Shown: positions 1 to 13,800 of the stretch, piece by piece
Position numbering within the stretch: position 1 is the stretch's first letter
Layout: the number at the start of each line of letters is the position of its first letter
Origin: Saccoglossus kowalevskii
Lineage: Eukaryota > Hemichordata > Enteropneusta > Harrimaniidae
Direction of reading: 5' to 3'
Assembly (NCBI RefSeq): GCF_000003605.2
Contig: NW_003125899.1
Span: 214,497 to 253,968, forward strand
DNA: 39,472 nucleotides
Notes under the pieces: model-generated
What the model was told of the DNA's origin: nothing
Database searches by the model: none
What the model saw: only the letters and a program-made list of their open reading frames with translations
Position numbers and translations under genes: made by a program

Positions 1-887
1 CGCCAGTCGTTGATACAGTGCCAGCTAGCTTCCATAAATAATTAATATTTATGCAAAACAATTTTCATTTTTATAATCAACGTATACTACAGCAGTAATA
101 CAATCCACAATACTGACAATATTGAGCTTTTCTTTAAGTACTTTATTTCTATATTTATGGCGTCAAAGTCTCAGTGATTATCGGAAACATAAAGTAAACA
201 AAACTTCGACATATCAATTTTGAATGTTATACATTTGTTGGAGGTAAATTTATTTTTACCCACATTAATTTCTTCAAATTTAAATCATAATTCGAAATTT
301 ATGTTGAATACATTCCATACATTATATTCTGTCTGTTTTATCGACATTATCAAGTCTACCTGTAATGAAAATGTTTTTAACATTTGAACGCTCGGATCAT
401 TCTAAATCATAATGTCAACAGGTTTTATATAAAACATGCATAAGTCTTCTATAAATGCCAAATCAGCCAGCGGGAACGTATGCAAATGAGATTTTAATCA
501 ATTTGAATCAATCACGACGCCTTCGTAGACAAATACCACCCATATAGTGTTTATCAACGGTCAATGTGGCCTTTCACCCATCACCACAATTTTCCCGCTC
601 CTTCAAATTGAATTCAAAGTTTTACAATTTAAACGGTCGGTGCCAAATCATAACGGGGTGGGATAATACATGTGATTTTCGAAATGTATTTCTCGAAAGA
701 ATAGTTTGAAGAATCTTGAATATATTTGATGGTATCTATGTTCCGTGTAAATTAGCCGTAAATTAGATTAGACCCGTTGCATAACGGGGAAAGACAAAGG
801 CTAATGGGTAACAAATACGAAGACACTACAATGTTTTTGTGTTTTTTTAAATTTGTTTTTGTGCCGGGCGACAGTTCCAAGCATTGA
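1..887. other. Non-coding stretch at left edge
   Basis: I see no convincing exon here. The sequence is AT-rich, with frequent stops in all frames and no long open frame that looks like protein. It could hold the promoter and 5' UTR of the candidate gene that starts at 888, but I cannot point to a specific promoter element. Confidence 0.4.
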
Positions 888-1005
888 ATGTCTCTCCTGA
901 CTTTTGTTTTGTGTGTGCAAATTGCAAGTGCTAGTACTGACACATTTGAACTTGGGTCTACCGGCCAAGAGTCTGATGCGACTACCACTATGCCAGCAAT
1001 GACCG
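888..1005 (+). CDS. Candidate first exon with signal peptide (secreted or membrane protein, partial)
   Basis: The ATG at 888 opens a frame beginning MSLLTFVLCVQIASA, a short hydrophobic stretch ending in small residues (A-S-A), as in a cleavable signal peptide. A Ser/Thr-rich segment follows (STDTFELGSTGQESDATTT). The frame runs to a good donor, ACCG|GTAAGA, at 1005/1006, leaving one base of the next codon. Exon 2 at 1206 fits that phase. I do not recognise the protein and could not find the rest of the gene before the next gene at 4680. It may be a diverged, incomplete or chance structure. The signal peptide and donor are seen directly; the function is inferred. Confidence 0.42.
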
Positions 1006-1205
1006 GTAAGACACTGGAATGTTGATTATCGAAGACTTATAGAACGAATACCAGTATTCACAGCAATCGCTTCTAATGTTACGTTTGCACCAGGGATTGA
1101 TCATTTGCATATAAATAAGTTCCTTCTTGAAAATAACAATATTTTAACACTTCTACCAATCGGTTTCAAACATTATTTCAATAACTTTAATAATCACCAT
1201 TTTAG

Positions 1206-1301
1206 TGAGTTTTGTGTTTGAAGACGCTCAAAAGAAAAATAGTAAATTATACGCAGTGGCCGTCGAATTTAATATTTCTGTTAGTAGTATCTTCTATGAG
1301 G
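1206..1301 (+). CDS. Candidate second exon of the signal-peptide gene
   Basis: It follows an acceptor ending CACCATTTTAG at 1205. Joined to the single base left by the 888-1005 exon, it reads VSFVFEDAQKK, then LYAVAVEFNISVSSIFYEG. It ends at a moderate donor (GAGG|GTAGGC), again leaving one base. Without splicing, the frame stops 7 codons later. Alternating hydrophobic residues and the -SSIF- turn recall the core of SEA domains found in extracellular glycoproteins, but this is only a resemblance. Length 96 bases. Confidence 0.35.
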
Positions 1302-4300
1302 GTAGGCAAGGGGTATTTCCGTAAGCTGTAATAAATTGTTATTATTTTCGTTAATAATATAATTTAAATAAATGAAAAACGTAATTTCGTAGACATGGGC
1401 AAGTTGTAAAATGTAATGAGCTATTTTATTCTTCCGTAATTCGTACAAAGATCTTATTTTTTGTAAGCTTATAAAGCATTTTCCACATTAAATGTCGTAA
1501 TTCGTACACAATTTCAAACTGGTAATTGCTCTTTTCAATCCCGGTGTCGTGCGAAACATATTCGTTCGCTAAACCTTCCGGGAGAGGTCGTTGTACATGC
1601 GCAGTGAAGTTCTTGAATTTTGTACGTTTTCTTTGCGGTTTAGTGGATTCTCGTAAATTAAAATAACATACATTGCTCAATGAAAATAAACGTTTTAATA
1701 TATGGTGTCTATGTCACCAGGAAAGGTTGTACTGAAACTATTATTGAATGTTGACGCATTGACTGCGGGGGGCATAAGTTGTTACGTATATCTCGAATGT
1801 GGGAAGATTCATCCACGCATGTTTTTATCTTGTCGATTGAATTCTTGCAGTTCAATATATTTATATTCAAATTATTTTTTTAATTGATACTTACTAATAG
1901 CGTACTTTGCAAGCACGGCGTATTTATTTGCCAATAACTAGCACGTCAGAAGTACAGTGTATTTGAATTAAATCTGTTCAGAAATGTTTATTTACTCGCT
2001 TGTATTTCGACATTTATATACCTTTCTAGGACAAGTTTAATTTGCAGTCTGGTATGTTTTATACTGTCACGGTACCGATGATTTTTTTGTAAATTAACAA
2101 GTTTATTGGTTATGTATGTATAATTGCTGAACACATCGATATTACATTTTGTAATTGTATCAGTTGTTCATATTTATAATTGTTCAGTATTTTATATTAA
2201 ATAAATACGTACGAGTTATTAGGAGATGAATGCAAATATGCCGTATTTCAGGTTGTAGGGTGCGAGTTATTGGTAAATAAATATAAATGCGCTTACGAGT
2301 TAAAACTAAATGTGAATGCATAAATATATGTATATAACTGCAAGGACTCAATTGATAAGACATAAAACATATGTGTGGTCAAAACTATTTTCGGGGTTGA
2401 CAAATGGTGGCCGACTTCCGCCCACCGTATATTTCATATTTACAATTATCTTATTGAAATTATCTGTTGTTGGAAGTCATGAGATTCTCTGAAATACTAC
2501 TACAGAAACTACCAGTAAATACAAATAGTACAAAATACAACGACAATATCACGAGTACCTATGTTTTATGCGTATCTTGGGAGGATATAAGGCGTGGAAG
2601 TTCAACATGCAAATACCAGATGTGTTATTTTCTTTAACGGATTGACGTTATTTTGTCTGACGTTGTAAATAATATATATAGGTGTAGCATTCATTTTTTT
2701 GTAATTCAACTATTCTATTGTTTTACTAGAATAAAATGTGAAAAGCTGTCTCTTCTAGTCCCCTTCTATTGGTGATTCTACAAACATCTCAAGAAAGACC
2801 ACGTATCATTTTGTTTAACAAACATGAAAAAATAATTGCTAAGAATTGAGAAAAGTTGAGATTTCGTCACACAAAATATCTAACGAGAGTCTACTCAGGA
2901 TACTTACATACCATGTATAACATGTAACTGGGAATTTGTTTTAACTGTAAAGTGTAAATTTTTTAAACCCTATTTTTTACTGTAGTGTAAATGGAACTTT
3001 CATTTCATTTCCTGTAAAAACGTAAAATGCATTCTTTATTTCCTGTATCTGTACTAGCTAACCCCCTTCTATGTCATATCTTCCAAGACCTTCTCCTAGT
3101 CGCCTACGGAATGGTCCTATTCATGTGAGCGCCACAGGGGCAGTTGATACATCGCTGAGTAGGTGTGACCATTATTATACCTGGATAGTGGCAAAATCTA
3201 TACCCATATTTTTACCAAAGTACCATTTTTGTCATCACTGTTTATTCTAAATAAAACAGTTACCGTATTTGTTCTATTAGAAGAGCATCTCCAATAGAAG
3301 TACATGTAAGCCAACAGCTGCATTGTTTATTGTCTGTCACTTACATAAAAGCATATTATTAACACAATGTTCAGGTTATTTATACCAAATCGGAAAACTA
3401 TTACAGATATTTATCCCTATTTTGACCAGAAATAAAACCGATACTTATACCTAAAATCCCCAAAACGAGACCCATTTTAGGGGCACGTCCCCATTAGGCA
3501 AGTTCTATGTACCCCCCCCCCTCCCCAATGTGAGCGCTGGGAGCACTAAATGAGTATGATCGCCGGCACAAAGCACAGGTGCATACCGGGAAGTACTGGT
3601 CGACAATTTCATGGCATAATTTCATAGTTCGTTTAGAATTGCATTCCCGGAGGAATTCTATTTAAATCAGTGGTCTAAGCTTACAACAAACTCTTAAAAA
3701 ACCCGAGATATAAGGCTTCACCGGAAACATGTTTAGCGCGTAAATTCAAGATACTCATGTATGCATGGGGTTGAACAGTTTTGGTTTTTACCTCAGCGTG
3801 TCACATAAAAACAAAATCTGTCACTAAAAACATCATTTCAATTTGTTACAATAAACGCATCATATGAAACGTGTCCTTGTCATGGGAAATAATTGAGTTA
3901 AATGCTTTCAAATTGTTACGGCGAGTCCATATTTTTTTATTTAAGCATTTTCATTCTGTAAAATAAAATATTATCCCCATGAGAAATAAAATGTAACAGT
4001 TTATAAAAACAGAGCAGAATAAGAATAAACACAATGGAATTTAAGCAGCTAGTAAATTTGGTTTATATTCTAGCAGTGTCACATTTTAGAGTGTATTTAG
4101 TCACATATGTAAAAATTAGAATGGCCCAGCTGCAGTGATTTGTTTTCAGTTAAATGATAATAATAATAATAATACAAAAAATAGGAAAAAATAGTTTTGC
4201 TAAAGGTGGGGTGAACGCGGTTACAGGGGATTTCGAGTTAACACCTCCATTTCGCTATATTTCTTTTAATTTAATTTTAAATTTAAAAAGAAATAAATCG

Positions 4301-4462
4301 CCCAGACTGTGCCAGTCTAGTAACAATATATATATATATATATATGTGTGTATATATGTTACGTGTGCAAAAAATACGTTTTGCTTTTAGTAGCATACTA
4401 CTAGTACACTTAAAATCAAGAAATACGCCCTCTATCGGTAAACAATTTAATACTCGCGACAT
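1302..4462. other. Intronic or intergenic AT-rich stretch
   Basis: Apart from the possible microexon at 2252-2272, I see no gene I can support. It contains a C tract near 3512-3527, an (ATA)n microsatellite near 4157-4173 and a (TA)n/(TG)n run near 4327-4360. Other acceptor-like sites (for example near 3247 and 3374) open only short frames. Confidence 0.35.
2252..2272 (+). CDS. Possible 21-base microexon
   Basis: It is flanked by an acceptor (GCCGTATTTCAG) and a donor (TTG|GTAAAT). In phase with the preceding candidate exon it adds CRVRVI and again leaves one base. A microexon this short arises easily by chance, so this is a suggestion only; transcript data would decide. Confidence 0.2.
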
Positions 4463-4470
4463 TATATAAA
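4463..4470 (+). promoter_or_regulatory. Possible TATA box of the four-exon gene
   Basis: TATATAAA lies about 210 bases upstream of the start codon at 4680. In such AT-rich DNA this motif is common by chance, so support is weak. Confidence 0.15.
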
Positions 4471-4651
4471 ATAAAATATCGCAATGTTATTTATTTTGCG
4501 AAAAAATAGGACTTTTGTAATATCGGCTTCAATCGTGTCTGTTCTCGTTTTATATTCCGCAGCTCACCTGACCCACTCATTAACATGTCTGGCACAACGA
4601 AACAATAAACAAACATACGCTACCTGCGTAACAACAAATTATTTATTCAAA

Positions 4652-4708
4652 ATGGCGACAAACTTGCTAGTCGAAGAAGATGAGCGATATCGTAGATTTG
4701 CCGCTTGA
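4652..4708 (+). promoter_or_regulatory. Overlapping upstream ORF
   Basis: An ATG at 4652 in a favourable context (A at -3, G at +4) opens an 18-codon frame (MATNLLVEEDERYRRFAA). It runs past the main start at 4680 in another frame and stops at 4708. Overlapping uORFs usually reduce translation of the main frame. It acts only if the transcript starts upstream of 4652, which I cannot show. The same frame is open further upstream, from 4484. Confidence 0.35.
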
Positions 4709-4817
4709 AAATCGCCGCCTTGCTTTATTATTAGCTCGTGCATTGCGGAGAGCAGATGCAGACAGTTTTATAACCGTTTATGATGAAATCGTTCCGCACG
4801 ATTTGCCCCATGCACAG
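4680..4817 (+). CDS. Unknown gene, exon 1
   Basis: Forty-six codons from the ATG to the donor CAG|GTAATA, phase 0. It reads MSDIVDLPLENRRLALLLAR and ends YDEIVPHDLPHAQ, an amphipathic helical pattern. It is missed by a longest-ORF view because a longer frame overlaps it. Confidence 0.7.
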
Positions 4818-7800
4818 GTAATATTTTGAATGAATTCAATGGTCGCTCGCGAGATATTTTACGGGGTTGGCCAGTGTATCACACATTCCTGTCAACCACG
4901 CACTGTCCCTACCATACATACATCCGTATTTGCATTAGTTTTAGATGACCGATTGGAACGTTCTGTATTCTTATTATATTGTGACATAGTTTGGTGTTTT
5001 TTTCTCAAAGAACATAGATCAGTTTTTTTAGTTTGTAAAATTGTTAGTGTTTTTTTATTTATATTTTTCAAACTTGTCCAAACACGACGTACCAATCATT
5101 TTATAAGTGTCACTGTCAGTTTAATTCTGACATACGTAACCAACCGGCTTTCCGCTAAGGTTATTCAATAGTTTTAGACACGGTGGTTAATGCTATTACA
5201 GTGCAACATTTAATCAATTTTCAACTTGTTAGATTAGGCACTTGGTAAATAACATGAAAGATGACCAATATATTCCAGATCATTGCAGCGAATTAAAATG
5301 TGCGACTCTGACCACAGGCTATTAAGTTCAGACAGTTGTATAATGTTCAATTTACTTTACTGTGGATGATGATATGATGTTTTTAAAAAAAACATTTTTC
5401 AAAAATTTATATTATTAATTCATGGTGTGAAAGTGACACTTGTAGCGAAATTTGAAATGATTAGAATACAAATAATTCCTGTTACTACAAAAACAAAACA
5501 AAAAGACAAACAAACATTTTATCTATAACTAGGGTGATGATAACAACTCATTACTATCAACACCACAAATCCATTCTCTTGACTTTAATAAATATTTATT
5601 TTAAATTGCAGTTGAATCTAACCAGCCAGTCGATGAGTATAGTGCACAATGATGTAATTTATAGACAATGTCCGTCATATAATACCATGAACAAACAAAC
5701 ATGTCTTTCACTGACTAGTCAGCTAGCTAAACACATGGAGTTCCATGCTATACATAATAACCCTCCAAAATAAATTACTGAACTAACCAACATTGTTTTG
5801 CGCACACGCAGTAGTGGGGGAATATGTTCACAGATGTTCTACATTAAGCAATATTCACATTATAGCATTCATAATAGAGAAAATAGCAAAATATGAAATT
5901 AAACAGCATCATAGGTACTCTCTAGTTAACTGTGGTTAAGCCACTTTAAAATTGTCTTCCATCGATCATTCAACATAAATTTCTACAATTCATAAAATGC
6001 ATAATGCAAAGTACATATCTTCATTCACCATTCTGATTAGGTATTTCAATGCAAAAAGTTATAGTTTGGGTGTATATGAAGACTGAATTTTAGTTTTCTG
6101 TCACTATTGAAATGAGAATTTCGTTTATGTTTGAGCTGAACTCTTATTCCCAAGAGAGACAATGAATTTCACATTTCGCTCTGTTTTTTAAGAAAATTCA
6201 CTGTTTTATTAGGCTTTTTCGCCTCTTACATATCTATGAACATATCACCTTGCCCGTACATGTATAAAATTTGTGTTCTTTTGTGGAAAGTCAGTTGATG
6301 AGCATGTTGGGGGGGTTGAGCACTGACCCAGAGGTTCAGTAGTGTTTGTTTGTTCATGGTATTACAATGTTCTATTGTTATGCTATCAGCTGATAGAAAC
6401 AACAAACCTTGTTTCTGTTTGAATTGTTAAAGGGGAACCGCTCAATCCCATGGATTGCACCAAAGAATCATGGGACACTATTGTTCATGTTGTTTACAAT
6501 GTTAATCTATCTTTTGTTATCCATTGTTATTTTAATCCAGAAAGTAAATTTGTTGTGAAATTAATCTTAACTGGAAGGTGCCCCTTTAAATTTATTATTT
6601 ATAACAACGGAAGAGAATGGGTTTGTGGTATTGTTAGTATCTGATAGATTCTTATCAAGATGAATTATTTATTTCTTTTTGAAATCCAGATTGAAGCCAT
6701 AAAAGAAACTGCAAGAGACTTAGCAGACCTCAGCCTTGAGGAATTTAATAAAATGTATGCCAGTTTGAACTCTAGTAATGAGGCCGTGGTGGAAAGTGGA
6801 CCTTGTAATAGTGTGCTAAATCAGGATTATTACATCGAAGGGAACAATGAAAGCGTAAAACACTGTACTCAAAGAGACAACAGTGACTCTGATAGTGAGG
6901 ATACCGATGAACTTGATGACACTCTACTAGGTTATCCTCCATTTGGTCATTCTCCAACATTGCAGGATGTTCTGAAACCTGCCGTAGGTTTGATTAATGA
7001 TAGCGCACCTTCCAGTAAAAGTATCAAATGCCCTCCAGCAGAGCCCATCACAGAAACCAATCTCATTCATCAAGTAGAACAAAATGTATGTGAGAAACTC
7101 GCACATTATAGTGATGAGGACTTCAGACATTCAGCAACAAGAAATGATAGTGAGGAATTGGGAAACTCGGGTGAAGGTGATGTTGCTGCTGAGGGGAAAA
7201 AGAAAAGAAAAAAGAGAAAGCGGAAAAAGAAAGGTTAGTTCTCTGTTTTATTGTGAAAGCATGCTGCCCCAGACTATCTATGGTATGATGTAACGTGTGT
7301 GTTAAATGTTTGCCCATTTTGACAATTCAGAAACAAAATTAATTTGTTTTTATCTGCTGGCATAGTTGTTGTATGCTAGATCCAGAGTTTGAATCACAGA
7401 ATTGAGTGTGTGTTATACATGTAAAAGTGGAGGCCAATAATGCTGTTGGATGCTTGTACTAACAATAATTCATTCTAAGACAGAATGGGAGCACTGTCTC
7501 AAAATAAAAAAAAATCTATATTAATTATTAATATATTTAATGTATAATGTGTAAAATTCTGGTGATCAAGACTTTTGTTCTGTTATAGCTTTAAAAAAAA
7601 ACAATAAAAAAATTCTGTACTAAAAAAATATAACTGATCAGTAGACTGAATAATTTATGATTTAAAAAATTGTATTTATACCTCTTTATGTACCTTGTAA
7701 ATTGTTTCAACGTAAGACCTTGGGGAGTAATTACGAATAATAACTTGGTACTAATGTGATTGAGTGGAATATACACTGGATTTGAATTGTTTTTGATACT

Positions 7801-10800
7801 GTAGTGTTCCCTACCAGTGTCTTATAGATAATTTGTTTCACTTTTTGAGCAATTATTTTATTATTTTACCCTTTTTGTTTTGCTTCAGTCCTAACACAAT
7901 AAAGATAGACAACAATGGTAATATAGCCTTATAACGTATACAACTACGATAGACTTTAAATCTATTTGATGGCTATTATGAATTTAAAAAACTCATTTGG
8001 TAATGAAATAAAATAGTACAATAATTGTCTGTTATGCTAAATAAAGAAATATGTGTTTCTGGTAGCCTGACCTTGCCTGGATTTTGCATGCCAATCCTGT
8101 ATATTTTTATGGCTAAACTGGAAAGTGTCTGCTGAAGGGTGCTCATTTTTTGTTTCTAGCTGCATAGTGGAGATATTTTTCCCATGAAAATCATGTGAAA
8201 ATTTCAAATGCAAAATACTGTAAAAAAATAGTTATACTCACCCTATTTGTGTTTTCAATGTTACCATAAGTAAATACTCTATTTATTTAATTTGATCTGA
8301 TCTACAAATAGGAGTTTTCCTGTGATTACATGTTTTCATGTATGTATTAGTTTATGGCAAAATATTAAAACTGAAATATATATACATGTAATATATAAAT
8401 TTGGTTTGTTACCAAAATGTGTGCTTCTGCATGCAGTATCATTGCTAATACTGAAAACTGTAATTAATCAACCCAGTTAACATGCTTGTTTTGTGATGTT
8501 AGTATAGCATGTACAAAGTAACTATGGCAAATATGTCATTATTTTATACCTATTTGATATACTAGTAATTACCATTATCTTTTCATTAAAGGCAGTTTGA
8601 TGCAAATTCAAATGTTTCACTACTGAGCATATATGCAATGCATTATGGGAAAAAAACTCCCATTTTATACTGTATAATACAATTTATCACACTGAAGAAT
8701 GACTAAATTAAATGTCATTTTTTTTAAAAATGGTTTAACAGTAGGATTCATGTCAGTCATAATATAATGAAAGAACAAAGACTATGACATACGCATGTAC
8801 AAACTTCAATTCAACATGAGCCTTTCTAAATTGGACCAGGAACAAATAATTACTATTAGTGGTGGCTTAACTGAAAATTATATATTTTTTTTTGAGTGGT
8901 TGGAAGTGGGTTTCCAGCATAGACCTTTTCTATGGCTTTAGTCAGTACTACATGTAACATAATTATTGAGGTAATTTGATAGGTGTTGATGGAAACACAG
9001 ACCTCAACGAATCAAAGACATCAAGGTGGATTGATAGTATCAGAATGTGGTAGTTTACTGCCAAGTGGTTAAGTTGATAACAATTATTGTTTCAACAACC
9101 ATCAGATGGTGCAGCTATAAATAAAGTGATTCAACTATTAGGATTATGGTATTACTGCTGCATTTTGCAGCTATATACAGCTAAATTCATTTATACATGT
9201 AGTTGGCTTTGGAAAGGTAAACATAAACATAACAATGTCTAGTGGAGGTAGCGGTGAGGGTAGCCTTGTGTGTAAGGGGGGGGGGGCCTTGTGTGTATAG
9301 AGTGAAACATTATCTGCATGAACACAAGCTGCTCCGGGTTCTTAGTAAATCACTCTTAGCAGAGAAATGAAACTATGACATGAGTAATATGTGACATAAA
9401 TTTGATCTGGAGTAGGTTGGATAGTCTAAGCAGGGTTGCTGCAAGTTTAATGACTTAAGTCAGTTTCATCAATCACCTGTTTATTTTTGGTATGTAACTT
9501 GGGATGAGCAGGCATAAACACCTGCTGTATTGACAGTCATGTGATTTTATCAACATGTGTTCAGCAACCCTCTTGTGAATTTGCATATGAATTCTTTGAT
9601 TTGATTGGGCAAGACAAATTCATCATTATCATATTACCTGTTGCTGGAGAACAGGTTCTCAGCTCAGCAGGGAGAGAGAAGGAAAGTAATTTAACCTGTG
9701 CTCTATTCTGTTTTGCCCGGTTAGTTTCCATCATTGTTTTGTTTTCCCTGTGCTGTCTCACTACATGCAGCATAGTGTAATATGTGTAAATATTTATGAA
9801 TTACTGTTTTTTTGTTTTTCAGACTTGATTTTATGCTTTCTCCAACTGATATTGACTTGATCAAGGATTCAGTTGTCGCAAAATTAGTTTCGAATATTTT
9901 GTCTAAAATGGCAACTAGTGGCATGGAACACTTCTAATTATTTGATATGTTTTGGTAAATTTCACAGAAAACTTGGGCCCTTTGTCTGAAATGCCATTTT
10001 GAAAAAAATGCCATTGAATTTCCTATGTCCGGTGAGTTTCTGTATCACTGTTGATAAAGTTTCAATGCATTTCTCAAAGTAGAGACAATAGAATAGTTAG
10101 TGCTCGGTTGTTCCAATGCATGTGCTGATTAGTATTTTTAATTTTAGGCCATTAACTAAATTCATGCTACAGATATAAAACACTGTGGTTGAAATTCAGG
10201 CATTTCTTCTGATTCCTGACATGTAGATTTTATCTGCCATGTAGGTACTTTACAAGTAAATACAGATTCTAGTTTTCACTCCTGCCAAATGGTGGTTAAA
10301 GTTGTGATAAAGATTGTTTCAGACCTTTTCATGCTGTTCAGTGTCTCAATTTGTTGAAACAAATGCCTCGATAGAGATGGATGTTTATCTGATTGTGACA
10401 GGGACATTTTATTTTCTGTCTTGTTCAATGTACCAGCAACTTTTATTTTTTATTTTTTAATCCCTTTCAACAAACTGAACCCAAATAAATGGTTACAGAG
10501 ACTGCTTCAACTAAAAAAATGACATGAAAATATTCATGTGAACTATTTTCTGATTTAGTGGACTGTGTTTTTGTTCTGTAAAATGTACATGTAGCATTTT
10601 TTTTGCTGAGCAGATTCAAATGAAACTTGATACATGGGTGATGTGGGATAAACCAGACATGATTAGTTATTGGTTGCAATCAATGCATTTTAAATATTTA
10701 GTTTGCATACAAGTAGTTCAGAAAGGCTTCTTGCTTGAATGACTATTCTTAAATTTTTAATGTTGCATATTCAATTTTTTCAAATGCCTTGTATACCCTC

Positions 10801-13800
10801 AGTACACGAGTACTTTCAAAGCTTTTTTTAAGTACTGTAAAATCTCTAGTTTTGGCATCATTCTAGGCATCAGGGAAGAATGAAAGGCTTTAATATGCTT
10901 CTAAAATAGGCATCGCAAAATGTTGAAATAAGAACTCTTCAACAGATTTGAATGAATTTTGCTACCTGTAGAGGTTTGCTCTGGGATAATCCACATGCAT
11001 GTACTGGTGTGTATGCACACATGCATGTACTGGTATAATGTATTGAAGTTGCATTCCCTCTGTGTATGATCTGTAGAAAACCTTTCACTGACCCCTGTTA
11101 ACATCATAAACACTTTGAATTGTATAATTTGAGAAATAGAATCCAACAGTATCCTGAAATAAAATTTAGTTGGTCCTTCTCAAATGCATGTAATTTTTTT
11201 TTTTTATTACAACAGTAAAATGTGCATGCAGGTCTGATTTGGTATTCATCTACCATGACTGTCAGTGCAGCCTAACTCCAATGCTGCAATATTTCATGTG
11301 TGGCCATACCAACTGTTTCTATCATTTTTTATGGTTATCACAATCTCTGGGATATTCTGCATACATTTTATTAAATACTATAGGCCAACAGTCTTCAGTA
11401 CAAATAACTGTTTTATGGGGCACACTCTGGATGTTCAATTCATTATTTCCAACTGCAAATTTTTAACTGTTTGATAAATATCAATCTGAAGACTTACTGT
11501 ATGCAGGTTACACGTAATGCAGGGCTTGAGTTTCCTTGGGAGTCTGCATCTTGCATGTACAGGTTGACATTTTCATTCAAAAATGAAGTGTTTCAAGTAG
11601 AGCTGAAAGGTTTTACCTACAAGTGCCCATTTTCCAGTTAGGCCATAAAAAGATGCAGGGTCAGCGGGTTACCAGAAATGCATTTTTTTTTTTTGACCTT
11701 GGCCGCCATGCTTGGGCACATTATTTCTGTGATGCTCCAATCATGAAACAACCCATCATTGTATGCTTTAAATTGTTTGTGTTGAACTGACTTTCAGGGA
11801 AATATTTGGGTGAGCCTTTGTTTTGGCTGCTGTGGATATTTATTGAGGCATGTATACATATACAAGGTTATTAATATAAATATTTTGTGTTAACCTACAG
11901 GTAAAGAAGAATTGCTGTCACCAGGGCTAGTTTCACCAGCAGAATCGACATCATCAGATCAAACTACTGGTACAACCACTACAATTACAGTACCGAGACT
12001 CAATCCCAAAAGTAAAAGTGTGTCATTGGTGAAAGTCGATCAACAATTTGTAATTGGTGTAATTGTGCATGGCAACCGCGTTGTGACAAGTGAAATCAAA
12101 GAACAACCTCAGGAAAAATCAGTCGGGAACAAACTGTATAGGAATTCTAACAAGGTGAACTGCAAAGATTTAGTTTTATCTCAGCCTGTTAAAACGCTTC
12201 CAAAAGACACTGCCAAACTAGCAACCAGCCATGTTATCAGTAAATCTACATGTAACATTGCCAGTCAGAGTAGCAAGCATAAAGTAGACATGGCCAGTAT
12301 TGAAGAGTGTGCATTCAAAGTACCTCACTTAGTGAAGAGTGCTGATACTGGGAGCACAGCTGCAAATAAAACTGAGATTAAAAAGATAATCACTGAACCT
12401 AAACAGGAACATGAAGAAACGATAAATGTGGTAGCTGCAATACCTAATTTAGAAGAATGGTCAGCACAGCTAAAGATGGACCTTGGAATTACTGATTACA
12501 TTACTGAACCGACCAGGGAGGACACCTTTGAGTTAGTTGAGAATAAACGCAAGAAAAAGCAACAGAAATTGCAATCTGATCAAACTGAGAACAAGACTGA
12601 TAATCGTCAAAAAGTCAAAGGGTTTGGTTCTCGGTTCCGTGCTAAAGGAACACATGTTGAATTGAAAAATAAACCTAAGGAGTACAGTGCTGCATTTATG
12701 CCTGTCAGTTGTCAGGGTGATGAGCTGTTGTTGAATGATAACAATGCTATAAAGTCGCAGAACTGGCAGAAATTTAAACCAAGATTTAATGAATCCAGAG
12801 GTGAAGAAAATGCATTGATGAACCCACCTTGTTCAAAGTTGCACATATCAAGAAGTTCGCCAAACCTGCCATTAAAACAATGTGATAAGATCTCTATGGC
12901 AACTTGTAATGGATTAGTTATCCCACAAAATATGAAGCAGATGGCTACTGAGGACAAACCAGGGGCGTTGCAGTATATGAAAGAGCAACCAAGTATATCG
13001 AGGAGTGACAGCTTACCTGAAATTGGAATGCCTGATGAAGACCTGCAGCTGAGTCCAGTTGCTCAGTCTAACTTCAATGATACCTATGCAAGTCGCGTGA
13101 AGAAAAACTTGACACCTCCGGGACCTAATAATCATCTGCCAATCATCGAGTGTGCTTCTGTGGTTTCCTCTACTGTTGGGACAAAACCGGCTGATGGAAA
13201 TGCTGCTGTGACTGAGAACGCATCTGATACAAGTGCAATTGAGTTTTTATCGGCTATCAAATTTAAAACAGAGGAACTAAATGCAGAGGAAATAAATGCA
13301 GACAAGACTGATGGGCAGCCATGTCTGACCCCGAAATCAAATTCAAAGCTGGGAAACAATTTTACAGGAAAATATGTAAAACACAAAGGAATACAGATAT
13401 CTCCTTCTTGTGCCTTAGATGAGGATGATTTAGGAATAACCTTTGGTACTGTAGTCTTTAAAGGAGGCCACCTTGTATTGGATTCTGTGGAAGAAAAGAA
13501 AAAGTCAGTTGTTCATCATAGAGTTCAATACGTTGAAGATCATCAGTGTGTAAAAAGCCAGGACTGCAAAATTTACAACCATAAGGATGTTGTACGTTAC
13601 TTAGAAAGAAGTAAGTGCTTTCATAGCTATCGAAAAATTGGGTCAGTCTTTGAAAAAGTGTAGAGATGCATCTTCCTATGTTAAGAGTTGCATGTACATA
13701 CTTTATGTAACCAATTTGACAGAGGTGCAAGTCCTTCATCCTCTTGAATTTGCAAGATTATTGTAAACCCACAAAGCAATTGTATTACCTATACTTGCTT

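Noticed and set aside
1426-1680. Minus-strand 84-codon frame rich in Lys/Arg
   Set aside because: Charged composition is mildly protein-like, but there is no domain, no convincing start context and no adjoining exons; also lies in the intron of the plus-strand candidate gene.
3362-3455. TTCAG acceptor followed by a short frame (YLYQIGKLLQIFIPILTR) as a further exon of the signal-peptide gene
   Set aside because: The pyrimidine tract is poor, the frame ends in a stop with no donor, and nothing links it to the earlier exons beyond phase.
4830-5171. Plus-strand 113-codon frame just after exon 1 of the unknown gene
   Set aside because: It lies inside intron 1, is rich in Phe/Val/Leu from T-rich DNA and has no similarity I recognise.
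9279-9290. G/C homopolymer runs (also near 3512, 15180, 16260, 20196, 38655)
   Set aside because: Short mononucleotide tracts; likely slippage products and possible sequencing errors, with no consistent position relative to genes.
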